DNA from: Siphonodentalium dalli
Lineage: Eukaryota; Mollusca; Scaphopoda; Gadilida; Siphonodentaliidae
Assembly (NCBI GenBank): GCA_032622095.1
Contig: CP136063.1
Location: forward strand, 217,331,982 to 217,395,981
Length of the DNA: 64,000 nucleotides
Direction: 5' to 3'
Every line of letters begins with the position of its first letter. Position 1 is the first letter of the stretch. Below, in pieces: positions 24,717 through 36,706 of the stretch. The notes beneath the pieces are model-generated. The model did not search any database and had not been told where the DNA came from. It saw only the letters and a list, made by a program, of their open reading frames with translations. A program made the position numbers and the translations under genes.

Positions 24717-24785
24717 CAAAAATAAAATCACAGTTGCGATTCCTTGAATTAATCTACTTATATTACAGTAGATGTTCAGAATTTG
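24717..24785 (+). repeat. 69 bp direct repeat, left copy
   Basis: CAAAAATAAAATCACAGTTG through GATGTTCAGAATTTG. Identical over 69 bp to 27888-27956. The 3.1 kb between them has no matching ends. Confidence 0.9.
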
Positions 24786-25344
24786 TTAGGCCATTATATA
24801 ACTCATGCGCGCTTCCGATGACCACCGTAGTCCACTTTTATTTTCTGGCATACCCAACTTTGTAATTGTGACATATTTCACTGTGCGCTCTCAAAATGCT
24901 TAGCGACATTCACAGATCAGAATCACTGTAATTTTACTTTTATTTAAACAATAAACCATATATGTATCTGTATCTATTGTTGACTACTATATGACATTGA
25001 CTGTTATCACCCTATTTTAGTATAGCCAACTCCCCTCATTAGCGGGAACTCAGGGACTATATACACTATAAAATATTATAGCTTAGTGGATCAGATAAGA
25101 AATTATAATTTCTAAGCTACACAGCTACTAATAACACAATACCATAGCTTGATGCAAAATGAAGAGCGTTGACTAAATCACTTCCCGAATCATGCCTCGT
25201 AAATTTCATATCACGGTGTACGGGGTAACATGTACCTGTACTACAATTTGGGCAGCATAACAATAAGATATTCCCATATCCCTAATAAATCTTGGTGCTA
25301 CAGCACTGCTCAAATTAAGCGACCTGTTTTAACGAGGTGTACAT

Positions 25345-27760
25345 GCATTAATACCGCGGTTCAATACCGCGACATACCGCCGATTCGCGGTTGCACTACC
25401 ACGCAGGTACCGCGGTACCACCGCGACGTTCACGGTACCACCGCACTACCAGCGGTAACGAATGTTGGTAGCGCGGTGGCACGCGGTAATGCACCGCACA
25501 CACGCGGTGACATTACCGCTACACGGTAGCATTTTTGTAACAAGGTTAATGACGGGATTCGATGGCTGACTGTCAATCTTCCAAAATAGGACTGCTGTTC
25601 TCACGATTCCGTCCATGATTGTGTACCTTGAAGAGTATTATTAAAATATTGAAATAGATGATAGCCGAGTATCGGGAAATATGCCCATTATAACGGGCTT
25701 CCAGATTAAGTAAAGGTAAGTATAAGTTACTTTGAGAAAGTCATTTTTCAATTAATGTGAATATTAAAATATTACAATAACATTTCTAGTCTCGTTTTAT
25801 TGCCAAAAATTCCCATTTGTAATCAGTGTTGGTTATCGGGAAGGGGACAAATGATTTCGGCCATTTTAGACAGCTCGATAAATCCCGTATCTACAGTTTA
25901 TATCAATGTTCAGATGTACGTGATCCCTACATTGAATGATAACGACACTATTTAAATAGTCCCCAGAATAAATATCGTTATTAACTTTATTGACATTCAT
26001 TAACTCCAAATCACAAACACCATTTATTCGTATAACGGGAATTATTGTCTTAGCAATAAAAGACACAAAGTGGCCCGGGAACTCCCGTATATCCAGGAAA
26101 AAACACATTCTGCGCAAAAGCACGTGTCACTGATTATGTCATACTGCAGCTGGCAGACTTTGTTAATATAGGGCACGGGGCACTTAAATTAAGATGTCGT
26201 CATGTCTTTTTATAACTGGCCTCAATGGGTGAAATAAATATTTGTGTTTTGTTGATGGTGCTATTAGTAAAACTACACACGTGACGCGCGAATGGCTGTT
26301 TTGTGTTTTGGACACTTTGTATTTCCATTACTTCAATGCGTCCGTTTGGCTTACATAATGCTCGCAGAAGGTAGTTCAGATATTTATCGATCTATTTTGG
26401 TATTGCGAATAGTATTATATAATAGTAAGATTATTATATATTATTAAATAGTATTTATAAATATTTGTCGCACAAAAGTGAGACAAACGCTCTTTATTGC
26501 TACCGTATCGGGAATAAACTAACAAGGACTAAAACACACCGAATTCGATCACTTGAAATAATTTGTTACAATGTTAACCTCTGTATATAACCAAACAAAC
26601 ATATTTTGAGGTCAACTTTCCAACACCATGCATGTTTTCTTCCGAATAACGATTTAATAGATAGGAATACCGGTATGTGATATAATAATAATTTATACTG
26701 CGACCCACCGAGAACTACAAGTGCACGCCCTCGCCAAAAGTTGCAATTTCACATCAAACGATGCCGCCCGACACGCACTCGTGAGCTCAATGAATGTTCA
26801 CGTAACAAAATCAAAGACTGATTTGACAACGTTGTGTCTTTCAATGTTTGGTGTTTTGCGTGTGTCTTTTGTCGCGCACATTGGTGATGATAACAACTTT
26901 ACTTTGCCGCATGACATGTGCCACGCTTTCTTAGTTATACATTTTATTCCCACCCACAAGAAATCTTCAGGCGCAAATGTTTGTAAATTGCTTTACTATT
27001 TCACGCATGCGTACAATCATATGTATTGGCGACAAAATACTATTTACGCGCCGATTGTGTTTGGCATATGAACAAAACTATAGATTGAACGAATATGAAT
27101 ATTTCTGCAATGATCGCCGCCCTGGCCTCTAAGACTAAAATCGGACTCAGTGTTACTAATGCACCGTCCCCGCTGATTTCGACCAAATTCAGATAAATGG
27201 AGGATTTACTTTTCCAATTTTATAAGAAATTTAGATTTCGGAAACACAAACAAAACAAAAAATTCCGCATGAGTGGAAACCGACATAGGAATCGGGTGCG
27301 TAAATCATTTGACGATATGTAAGATAGATGCTAACAACAAAACTATTACTCCATGGTGTTTTGCGTAATCCAGTCACCGTAAGTAACTATACTGAGTTCA
27401 AAAACCGCCGACGTGATTAAACGTGATGTACGTGTACATTTGTAATATGTTACATGTAAACCCGACATGTTCATATGTAATCCGATTGCATTATTATTCA
27501 TTTATATTCATTACGTATACATAATTACGCGCAGCTTGCAGGTATTCATTCAATACAAAAGTTATTCATAATCATTTACCTACCGTGCAGCGCCTTGTTT
27601 CAGTCGTGTTCTCTCCGCAGTGGAGGGCCGTTAGCGGTAATTTGAATGCGGTCACGAAAAAAATAACGCGGTGTATGGCGGTAACGAACACCAATAACGC
27701 GGTGACCTGCGGTAACCAACGGTAAAAATACCGTACCAGTACCGCGGGTCAACCAAGAAA
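25345..27760. mobile_element. Possible hAT-like element with ACCGCGGT subterminal repeats
   Basis: About 190 bp at 25345-25535 is packed with TACCGCGGT, GCGGTA and related motifs. An inversely oriented cluster (GCGGTAAC, ACGCGGTG, AATACCGTACC, ACCGCGGG) lies at 27630-27755. Clustered palindromic subterminal motifs at both ends are hAT-like, and the layout matches the proven elements here. I could not find clean terminal inverted repeats or an 8 bp duplication. A 116-residue ORF at 26721-27071 has no recognisable motif. Confidence 0.45.
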
Positions 27761-27887
27761 ACCTTGAGGACACCTCGGGTCTCTTCGTAGATCAATCCCG
27801 ATCGGTGGGTCGGTGTGGTGCTGTCCACCCAGTTTGTAGTTACTAGGCCTTGACATCCCCTTTGCCATAATGGCATAAACCATAAAA

Positions 27888-27956
27888 CAAAAATAAAATC
27901 ACAGTTGCGATTCCTTGAATTAATCTACTTATATTACAGTAGATGTTCAGAATTTG
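27888..27956 (+). repeat. 69 bp direct repeat, right copy
   Basis: Identical to 24717-24785. Flanking bases differ (CATTCAG after this copy, TTAGGCC after the other). Confidence 0.9.
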
Positions 27957-28397
27957 CATTCAGTTATCGGCTGATTTACTAATAATATATAATTTAATTA
28001 CAGTCGGAATCATGCACTCCATGGGCTGGAGAGGTCCCATACCCTCAACCCCTAGTCAGCCCTTGAAATTGGCATTTATCTTCTATGGCATTCCATTAGA
28101 TTTGCATGAAATTTTATGTTGGCTTCTTGGCCTTTTCTATGGCATTGCCATGGCATTGCCATTTGCCATAGCTAATTTTGAGGGCTAATTAGCAGAAACC
28201 CTGCTCAAGAGGTATGAAATCTGAATTTCATGCTCACCTTACAGTAGAGCAGTGAACCACCTTATAGTAAGTAGACCATATAGTAGAGCAGTGAACAACA
28301 TTAGTTTGTTATGGCATAAAGCTATAGGGTTATGGGTGGGTTCCATTTCAATGTCTCCGGGTCCAATTTTCAAAACTGATTATCCCATACTTAATAG
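27957..28397. other. No gene; short local repeats
   Basis: TAGAGCAGTGAAC occurs twice at 28246 and 28283, and TGGCATTGCCA recurs around 28139-28163. The 81-residue ORF at 27943-28188 is not convincing. Confidence 0.4.
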
Positions 28398-28495
28398 CCA
28401 AGTCTGGATATAGTGTGTCTGACTTTTGCAGAATGAGGTCCCCAGAGGGTGAATTTAGTGACACTATCCCGCACAGCGGGCTAGCATCAAATTTC
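28398..28495. mobile_element. GAGG-family MITE, left half only
   Basis: AAGTCTGGATATAGTGTGTC, GAGGTCCCCAGAGGGTGAATT and the apex CCCGCACAGCGGGCTAGCATC, after which the right arm is missing. Confidence 0.75.
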
Positions 28496-28850
28496 CAATA
28501 AAACAAACCATAACGCCAAATGTGATAGATAGAATAACTGGGCATATTTTGTGAGTGCTCTGCCATAGACTAATCGATAAATAATTCACAGGTCGAATAT
28601 GGGGCTAACTTACAGTGCTGCAGAGTGCTGCACGGTATAATATTCAAACTGCAGACAGATTTCAGATATGTTTTTTTATAGGAATAGGGAAAAAGCTATA
28701 TAAATATAAAAATTAATGTAGTTTGAGTGTTTTTTATTGAACTACGCTGGGGCAGTTGGAGCCCATTTTATAGCATAATCCACAATCTGGTTCACGCAAT
28801 GCGCCCAACGGCTACATCACTATACCCTTCAATAAAACACACTCAAATTT

Positions 28851-29078
28851 CATAACCTTCCATGACTGGAGCTTCCTGAAATTTTGCAAACCTGTGACAA
28901 TAGGAACCTCGCATATATAAGAGAATGCATTGGCCTAACAACATATACCTTGACCTGTAAGCCGGTGCATTCTCTTATATATGCGAGGTTCCCTATGGGA
29001 AACTCGCATATATAAGAGAATGCACTGGCATAGGATCTTTAATGCCGGGCCAGCACAGCTCCCATCATGAAAGGCTGA
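28851..29078. mobile_element. PB2 MITE, reverse orientation, degenerate ends
   Basis: CCATGACTGGAGCTTCCTGA at the left and AGCTCCCATCATGAAAGG at the right. One full hairpin (GCATTCTCTTATATATGCGAGG) and half of the other remain. TTAA is eroded on both sides. Confidence 0.75.
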
Positions 29079-29244
29079 CTGTCGATTTGCTCCAATTCTA
29101 AGTTTGTATTTTACTTTTAGCTGTAAATAGCTTATCTTGAACAATTCCCTCATCTTTCCTTCTGTAACTAACTTAGATGAATCACTTCTAAATAGGCTTC
29201 CAACGTAATTTGATTTTTCACTTTCAGGACACTTGTGCCATGCT

Positions 29245-29685
29245 AGCCTGGAATTATGGTGTCTGTTATTTGCAGATTGAGGTCCCCAGAGGGAGAATTT
29301 AGTGGCGCTATCCTGCATATTGGGCTAGCATTACAAAACTCACCCTCTGGGATCCTCATTTTCCTTAGGCCTCAACTGCTATGCGAAACGTTGGATCAGA
29401 TTGAAGTTTCCCAGTTGAAGTCGGTGATGTTCACCCATTAGTCACCTTGATTATGCATTTTATCTTCTGAAAATTAGGGGATATATAGACTGAACAGAAG
29501 GAGAAATTAACTGAAAACAATGTTAATTTGAGACTATAGATACTTCCAAGAATATGAGGCCAAAGCAGAATGAGGTCCCCAGATGGTGAATTTGGTGATG
29601 CTAGCGCACTGTGTGGGGGTAGCATCACTAATTTCACCCTCTGGGGACCTCATTCTGCAAATGACAGACACCATATTTCCAGGCT
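29245..29685. mobile_element. GAGG-family MITE, long form, full length
   Basis: Ends AGCCTGGAATTATGGTGTC and GACACCATATTTCCAGGCT pair as inverted repeats, each followed by a GAGG palindrome. The interior has CAGTTGAAGTCGGTGATG, AGTCACCTTGATTATGC and AATTTGAGACTATAGATAC. This is the best copy for defining the ~440 bp long form. Confidence 0.85.
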
Positions 29686-29873
29686 TGTTGTCGTGAATCA
29701 AATTTGGCTAACATATTGGTGATTTCATTCGCATGAAGATGAGTATTAAAGATGTTTTCAGATCAATAAGCATGTTAGACTAAAATCATAAAGCCCACTT
29801 CCATGTCATCACAGTGACATTTCCGCCTATAACAACATCTTTTATGGTCTACTTGCTTCAATAATATGTGACC

Positions 29874-30338
29874 CGCCTATACCGCCATATCAAATCCAGT
29901 TGGAAGTTCGGATTTTTTTACCCTGTGCCAATGCATTCTCTTATATATGCGAGTCGACCATAGGTCGCCTCCCATATATAAGAGAATGCATTGGCCTAAC
30001 AATTTTTTTACAATTTTTATAATTTGTTCTTGTATTCTTTAACAATTTTATAATTTCACCCATACAGAGCCCCAGACAAACATGAGCAGACAACACTCTT
30101 CTATGTGCTTCTATATATGTGTGGGGCTCCCTGCAGGGTAATGGATGTTTTTTTTATTATATGTCCTAAAAATTGTAAGAAACATTTATTTAAAAAACAT
30201 GATAAAAAATTGTTAAGCCAATGCATTCTCTTATATATGCGAGGCGACCTATGGTCGACTTGCATATATAAGAGAATGCATTGGCACATGGTAAAAAAAT
30301 CCGACTTACAACTGGATTTGATATGGCGGGTCACATAT
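29874..30338. mobile_element. MITE with PB1-type hairpins but different ends
   Basis: Terminal inverted repeats ATATGTGACCCGCC ... GGCGGGTCACATAT extend inward through CATATCAAATCCAGTTG and TCGGATTTTTTTACC. Just inside lie the same CCAATGCATTCTCTTATATA hairpins as PB1. The core (30060-30170, CCCAGACAAACATGAGC ... GTGGGGCTCCCTGCAGGG) is unrelated. The ORFs at 30105-30419 and 30101-30400 span this palindrome. Confidence 0.8.
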
Positions 30339-31644
30339 GTTAAGAGAGCACTGAACCAATGCGTTGATCTTGTGATAGTTTGTTTTGCTTTTAAAATCAA
30401 ACTCTCGCATAGAATTTAGTGTAACAGTCCTTCCCAGGAGATGGGCCTGATTGGTCTCGCACCTGTACACACTTCCAATTTTCAAATCACGGGTACTAAT
30501 ATTTGCCCTCATCCATCTTGCTTATGATATTTTGTTTGAGACAACCCCAACTTATGAATATATTACTGAATTGCACCAGTATTCTGATTTGCAGGAGCAA
30601 ATAAGTAATCTAGCTGTTTTTATACGCCCGTAAATATGGGATGTATTATGTTGTTGATCTGTTCGCGTGTCTGTCAGTCCAAAACATCCGGATGATAACT
30701 TGAATAATTTTGAACAGAATGTGATAAAAAATAATTTTCCATTTATTATTCTGGTTTCTGTTATATTATCTAATCAAATATGTTAATAACATAAACAGTT
30801 GGAAGCTAATTTTGATTCAATGATTGTTCCCGGAATCAAATTTTTCATTTCTAAAAAAGCCACTAGTAAAATAAAACCAACCTATACAGGCGACGTGTGG
30901 CCTAGCAGCCTGACCATGTTTCAAATTGGCACCGTGGGGGTAGACCATTTGTTCAATTCAAACAAATTTATGACAATATGAGTACATGTACGAGCATGAT
31001 GGTATGGAGTGGATTCGACAACAAGCTTATAGTGGTTATCTGCGGCATAGAATTTATATCTCCAAGTGTATAACAGACGTTTTAGCTTGGAAAATGCTTG
31101 AGTAATATTTTTCCATATGTTAAATGCAAATTGTATATTTATAATTGTTGACAATAGAAAATTGATCTTTCGACTCCAGTTTAAGGCTGCACTAGTAAAA
31201 ACTTGCATTGAATCTTCTCGTACTTCAGAAACTGAAAACACATCATCTTGAACGTCATTGATTGTTACCAGTGGAAACCCAGCATCGAAACATACAAATA
31301 ATTGTATGAAAATGTCGTGTTTTCTCTATTATCATTGTTTCGGAAGATCCCACTTAGTGAAGGAGAACAACATGGATTTTTTAAGGATAATGGGTAGCAT
31401 ATTGATCGTCAGGTTTATGTGTTGACGCTGTCATCCAAGATCCGCTGGTGCGCACATATATGTGTCTGACACCTTTGTTATTTTTATTGGAAAAGACAGC
31501 TTTTTTGTTGACATCTTTCTAATAAACTGCTGTCATATTGGATTTTTTCACAACCTGGAGAGCTTTAATATAGACTCATAATGCATAATTCATATTTGTT
31601 CGTTGACAGCCTCAACCACTGCCAGAGGCATTCTCTCTCACTCT
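30339..31644. other. No gene; solo CAGTCC end
   Basis: CAGTCCTTCCCA at 30425-30436 matches the end of the 17493 element. Also like that element's interior, TTTGAGACAACCCCAACTTAT and GCAGGAGCAAATAAGT follow, suggesting a diverged relative. The rest is unique; the ORF at 30921-31241 has no motif. Confidence 0.4.
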
Positions 31645-31722
31645 TTGACTCTCGACATTTGCAGAATGAGGTCCCCAGAGGGTGAATTTTGTGATGCTAC
31701 CCTGCATAGCCAATAGCTGATG
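31645..31722. mobile_element. GAGG-family MITE fragment
   Basis: ACATTTGCAGAATGAGGTCC and AGAGGGTGAATTTTGTGATG only. No right arm. Confidence 0.7.
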
Positions 31723-31840
31723 CTAATTAACAGGGTTGAGGAAAATGTTCAGTCGACTTAATTACCAGGCCTTTAGGTTGCCTTAATTTAGGCACACTGC
31801 AATGGACCAGGCACCAACCGTGGTTCGACCAACTCTCATG

Positions 31841-31978
31841 TACAGTAATGCCCTAAATAATCGACTCCTCCGAGAGCTTTCCAATGAAAGGCAACAAGTA
31901 ATATTTTCGACAAAATCCTGAAAAGTTACCCATAATTCTGCTGTGGTTAAGGAGTCGATTATTTAGAGCATTACTGTA
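31841..31978. mobile_element. TA1 MITE, internally deleted
   Basis: TA CAGTAATGCCC on the left, jumping to AGAGCTTTCCAATGAAAGG, then the complete right arm to CATTACTG TA. The deletion resembles that in the 17297 copy. Confidence 0.85.
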
Positions 31979-32040
31979 TTGGAATATAAATAGGGAGCCT
32001 CTTTATTGCGTTTCTCCCTGGAGGTCTTCCCTCAAGCTAT

Positions 32041-32285
32041 TTAACCCTTTCATGATTGGAGCTGAGATGGTGCAGTTTTAAAGATCCTGTGCAATAGCAA
32101 TTCCTTATATATTCGAGTCTCTCATAGGGAGCCTTGCACATATAAGAGAATGAACTGGCTGACAATGTCAATATTGTTAAGCCAAAGTATTCTCTTATTC
32201 CCTATGGGAGACTCGCATATATAATAGAATGCTCTGGCACAGGGTTTTCGCAAAATTTCAGTAAAGCTCCAGTCATGAAAGGGTA
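32041..32285. mobile_element. PB2 MITE
   Basis: TTAACCCTTTCATGATTGGA at the left and AGTCATGAAAGGGTAA at the right (final TTAA degraded). The hairpins are worn (CAATTCCTTATATATTCGAG). Confidence 0.75.
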
Positions 32286-32624
32286 AAAGTTCATGTATGT
32301 GATAAAAATGTGCCCCTGAAAATATGAATCAAGCCACGGAAATGTAAAATAGGAAAAACCACAGGCTATAAATTAATAGAACTACAATCTATTAGTCCAG
32401 CTTAAAAGTGCACCTTGGAATATAAGCGGAAATATAAACATTCTCAGTATCTTATACTTAAGAGTTCCGATTACGTTTTTGCAGCATGTTAGTTTGTGTA
32501 TTTTTTTTTCTGATGAAAAACATGTCTTTGGGCTGCGTTATTAAATTTGGGCACAATTTTGTATTTTGGGCTCACTGTTTTAATGGCTTGAATTTGAGAG
32601 TAATTGGCCTATAATTACAAAATT
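32286..32624. other. No recognisable feature
   Basis: AT-rich unique sequence. Confidence 0.3.
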
Positions 32625-32824
32625 CCGGTTAGCATCACCAAATTCACCCTCTGAGAACCTCATTCCGCTGAGGCCTCAACTGCTATGGGAGACCTAGGAT
32701 CAGAATGAGGTCTCCAGAGGGTGAATTTAGTGATGTTTGCCGTCTGTGTGGGGTAGCTTCACTAAATTCACCCTCTGGGGAACTGATTCTTCAAATGACA
32801 GACACACCATTTCAAGGCTTGGTC
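32625..32824. mobile_element. GAGG-family MITE, partial
   Basis: Starts inside the left palindrome (GGTTAGCATCACCAAATTCAC) and ends CACACCATTTCAAGGCTTGG. The interior is cut to CTCAACTGCTATGGGAGACC. Confidence 0.75.
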
Positions 32825-32826
32825 AG

Positions 32827-32975
32827 ATCTTTTCAGGATTTAGTTGGAAATATGGCTTGTTGCCCACTGAGAGCTTTCTGATGAATGGCAACAAGCCATA
32901 TTTCCGACTAAATCCTGAAAAGTTACCCATAATTCTGCTGTGTTTAAGGAGTCGATTACTTAGGGCATTACTGTA
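32827..32975. mobile_element. TA1 MITE lacking its left end
   Basis: Begins at CTTTTCAGGATTTAGTTGG, directly after the GAGG element, and finishes normally at GGGCATTACTG TA. Confidence 0.8.
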
Positions 32976-34365
32976 TGTAACAGTGTGGAGAACAAGGAAC
33001 CTATCGTTAAGTTTTAAAAATTACACCCTCCTATTGCATGAAAAGAATAGGGTACCCATAATGATGGGCTACATCCACCTCTGGTGACCCATTGAAATTT
33101 TGGCGTTAACTACCTCAGTCTACCTGTTTATGTCACACCCTCTTCTGTGTAATGAATTAGATCGAAGCTTTCGGTCCCCTTCAACAAAATACTTTATAAT
33201 GTTTGCACAAAGTCAATATTTGTCAGGTAAAAATATTCTCGAACATGAAGAAACTTGTATATTAGAAAGGCAATTTACCAGCGGAAATTCATCTATACAT
33301 GCTCCAATATTAGAATGTTTGCTTAGCATCGTGTCAAGGCCTAATCGAAGCGTATAGATCTATTGTTGGACGCAAGTGTGGAGTTGATTGGACAAACAAG
33401 ATGAAAGGTGCTTCATTATCTCCGTATATAATCTACATAGAATGATTCAGGTACATGGGGTACCTGCTCAAGTGGTCATATGTCATTGATCTGACACTGA
33501 AAAGGTGTGGTCCTGAATGACACGGTTCTACATAGACGTTTTCTACACCTATTAATCGTCGCCACAGGTCCCCAAATCAATACCCTATTACTTGGGACAA
33601 TCACGCTCCTGCCACCCGTCGGGGAGTGGTGATTTGCTGTGTGCACCGTCATGGTCAATAACCCGATTGCATGCTAAATGAAGATGACATTTTAAAGTAG
33701 AAATCTATAAATGTTTTGTCATTAGTATGCTACTTGTGTATAGTTATGATTGTTCCTGACGTCATGTGTTTCAGGGTCTGAGGCCGTGATTATAGATTGT
33801 TGCGTGAACACACGGACACAACTTCAATTCCTACATCGGTTTTAACAATGGGAAGAGATTCATGAACGTCAGAGAAATTTTTGAATTAAATATTTTTGTC
33901 AATGCACAAAATAACATTAAAATTTGATATAAGAACTCAGATCTGTGTTCACACAGTGCATAAAATTAAACCCAGATCATTATAGTCCCTCAAATTCAAG
34001 TCAGTAAATGCTGTGCCCAAAATGAACATGATACATGTAATTTTTGTCATTGTCTGGCTATATTTGTGGTCAAGTGTACCAAAAGCAATATTTGTTCACA
34101 ACACCAACCTTTTTCCTGTATTGATTTTTATTCTTTTTAGTCTTAAAACTTAGGAATAATGTTAGTTAACATCCATATTGCTTGCAAACAGTCATTTAGT
34201 ACTGAGAACAAAATTATCATTCCATATGTGATATCAATAAAACTTTATCTCAGAATCTATCATTCTCAGAATTTTAGTGCTAGTATTTCAAGTTTTCGGT
34301 CTAAAATAAAAAAAAATTCCCATCCTTCCATGTCGAGCTACGGTTTGCCTCGACGTGCAAATTGT
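32976..34365. other. No gene assigned; one CRE-like site and one diverged repeat copy
   Basis: A perfect TGACGTCA (CREB/ATF-type octamer) lies at 33757-33764; an isolated match is expected by chance at about this density. The copy at 33613-33662 is listed separately. ORFs 33100-33357 and 34159-34425 are not credible. Confidence 0.35.
33613..33662 (+). repeat. 50 bp repeat, left copy
   Basis: CACCCGTCGGGGAGTGGTG through GCACCGTCATGGTCAATAAC. Matches 34366-34415 at about 43 of 50 positions without gaps. Confidence 0.75.
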
Positions 34366-34415
34366 CACCTGTCGGGTAGTTATGATTTGCTCTCTGCACC
34401 GTCATGGTTAATAAC
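34366..34415 (+). repeat. 50 bp repeat, right copy
   Basis: CACCTGTCGGGTAGTTATG through GCACCGTCATGGTTAATAAC. It runs straight into the truncated PB2 MITE. Confidence 0.75.
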
Positions 34416-34612
34416 TCTCCCATAGGGAGCCTCGCATATACAAGAGAATACATTGGCCTAACAATTTTTACCTTGACCTTGTAAGTCAGACTAGCCAGTG
34501 CATTATCTTAATTATGCGAGACACCCTATGAGAGACTCGCATATATAAGAAAATGCACTGACACAGGATCTTTAATGTTGCGCCATAGCAGCTCCCATCA
34601 TGAAAGGGTTAA
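34416..34612. mobile_element. PB2 MITE, left end missing
   Basis: Half of the first hairpin (TCTCCCATAGGGAGCCTCGC), a degenerate second hairpin, then AGCTCCCATCATGAAAGGGTTAA with an intact right TTAA. Confidence 0.75.
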
Positions 34613-34672
34613 CATACCAAATATACTGCACATGCCCATGAAGGCTAGGTGTATTTCTCCCTGCCTCACAGA

Positions 34673-34833
34673 AAATTCCTGCCTCATACTGGCCATGTTT
34701 ATGTGGATGTTCCCCCTCCCCATATGCACACACACTTCCTGTCTCATACTGGCCATGCCCCTGTGGAGATTTCCCCTCCGGATATTTCCCCCTCCCCATA
34801 TATACACACACACTTCCTGTCTCATAATGGCCC
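34673..34833 (+). repeat. Minisatellite, ~63-78 bp unit, about 2.3 copies
   Basis: TTCCTGYCTCATACTGGCC starts each unit (34675, 34736 and partly 34814) and CCCCCTCCCCATAT ends it, with CACACACAC at the joints. Overlapping ORFs on both strands at 34572-34961 come from this repeat. Confidence 0.75.
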
Positions 34834-35101
34834 AGGCCACAGAAGGTTATTGAGCAGTAGAAACTTGGTCTGCGGTCTGTGTTTTGTAACACCCACCGAC
34901 ACAAAATTGAATAATAACAGAGCAGTAATGATAACCTTGTATATGTAACCAATCGGGTCACAAAGTTTGTTCACGGAAGGCTGCCATTTTGCTCATATTG
35001 CAAATAAGGCACCGGCCATGCCAGTTTAACGATTAATAGCTTGAGTAAATAATATTTTGTGTAGAATGTTTGAGGAATTGTCTCTGAACAAACACGCCAG
35101 G

Positions 35102-35195
35102 GTTTACCCTGATCTATATGTTGTAATCTCCAGTGGTGTTTGCAGAGTAGTGTGTGGCATTGGTTTGGTTCGTTGCTTGGGTAGATGTCGCCATG
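35102..35195 (+). repeat. 94 bp direct repeat, left copy
   Basis: GTTTACCCTGATCTATATG through TTGCTTGGGTAGATGTCGCC. Matches 36170-36263 with about ten substitutions and no gaps. The two copies bracket a cluster of GAGG elements. Confidence 0.85.
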
Positions 35196-35287
35196 TGTAC
35201 ATGTAGACAACATACAAAATGTACATGGGCCTCTTACACTGGAAGGGAATCTGATATGAGTCTTCATCCGTTAGTCCACAAGTCTGA

Positions 35288-35694
35288 TTTTAATGTTTCT
35301 GACATTTACAGAATGAGGTCCCCTGAGGGTGAATTTAGTGAAGCTATCCCGTACTGCGGGATAGCATCACCAAATTAAACCTCTGGGGACCTCATTCTGC
35401 TTAGGCCTCAACTGCTATGGGAGACCTAGGAATTTGGTGATGTTCACCCACTAGTCACCTCGATTATGAATTCTGAAAATTAGGGGATATTGAAACTTCC
35501 CAGAAGGGAGAAAGTAACTAAAAACAATGTTAATTTGAGATTGTAGATACTTCCCAGAAGATGAGGCCTAAGCAGAATGAGGTCCCCAGAGGGTGAATTT
35601 GGTGATGCTATCCTGCACAACGGGCTATTGTCGCTAAATTCACCCTATGGGGACCTGATTCTGCAAATGTCAGACACACTGAATTCAGGCTTGC
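35288..35694. mobile_element. GAGG-family MITE, long form
   Basis: GAGGTCCCCTGAGGGTGAATT palindrome (apex CCCGTACTGCGGG), the interior AACTGCTATGGGAGACCTAG ... AGACGAGGCC-type sequence, a second palindrome and ACACACTGAATTCAGGCTTG. Confidence 0.85.
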
Positions 35695-35749
35695 TTGTTA
35701 GCCCACTGCTAAAGATACCTCAACTACATTTTAAAATAAAGGGCTCAAG

Positions 35750-35880
35750 TCTGGAAATAGTGTGACATTTGCAGAATGAGGTCCCCACAGCAGGTTAGTA
35801 TCACAAAATTCACTCTCTGGGGACCTTATTCTGCTTAGGCCTAATCTTATGGGAAGTATCAATAGTCTCAAATTAACATT
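35750..35880. mobile_element. GAGG-family MITE, collapsed copy
   Basis: CAAGTCTGGAAATAGTGTGAC then GAGGTCCCCACAGCAGGTTAG, where the palindrome has lost its left stem. It continues CTCTGGGGACC ... CTTAGGCCTAATCTTATGGG. Confidence 0.75.
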
Positions 35881-36169
35881 GTTCTTAGTTACTTTTTCCC
35901 TTTTTCCCTTGTATAATAAACCACTTCTGTTAAATGTCATTTGAAACAATAATTGTATAAGTATTGCAAGTCAATTCCAAGAACTTGATTTTAGGAGCGT
36001 TCAAGAGATTAGAGATTTCATATATTGAGTATGTACATGGAAGATCTACATTTACCATGGTTGGGATGGGATTATGAAATGACAGTCAAGAGAACTAACA
36101 ATTCTGAAGTCCTCATGCTTCAATTTATTATCTATTTGCATGATTTCAGAACCAAACTGGTTTAATCCA

Positions 36170-36263
36170 GTTTACCCTGATCCATATATTGTAATCTCCA
36201 GTGGTGTTTGCACAGTAGTGTGTGACATTGGTTTTGCTTGTTGCTTGGGTAGCTGTTGCCATG
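36170..36263 (+). repeat. 94 bp direct repeat, right copy
   Basis: Second copy of 35102-35195 (GTTTACCCTGATCCATATA ... GGTAGCTGTTGCCATG). Confidence 0.85.
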
Positions 36264-36399
36264 CAGCTCTATCTATGTAGCAGGGTTTCTACTACCATAC
36301 TGAAACCAAAATTAAATTTAAAAACTGCACATCACTAATATTAAACTTAGATAATTCTCTGATTTCTCTTGGGTAAAACGGTCTGCAAAACAATACATA

Positions 36400-36578
36400 A
36401 ATCAAGTGCCCAATGGGTGCACATTAGCATCGTCACCATCTGGGAACTTAAATCTGTGTCTAGGTCTTCCATAGCAGATGAGGCCATGCAGAATAAGGTC
36501 CCCAGACGGTAAATTTAGTAATGTTATTTAGCATCACTAAATTCACCTTCTGGGGATTTCATTTTGCAAATGTCCAGC
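36400..36578. mobile_element. GAGG-family MITE, partial and degenerate
   Basis: Only interior (TCTAGGTCTTCCATAGCAGATG) plus one worn palindrome (AAGGTCCCCAGACGG ... CACCTTCTGGGGATTTC) and AATGTCCAGCACCATAG. Confidence 0.7.
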
Positions 36579-36706
36579 ACCATAGTTTCAACCACCCCAC
36601 CCCCTTCCTGAACCAGATCTAAATCCAAGTTTGTCATAATTCCATTGCACGTGAAGGTTGGAAACCATTCCAACTGAAAAAGATTTGGCCTAGATGCAGA
36701 AAGATG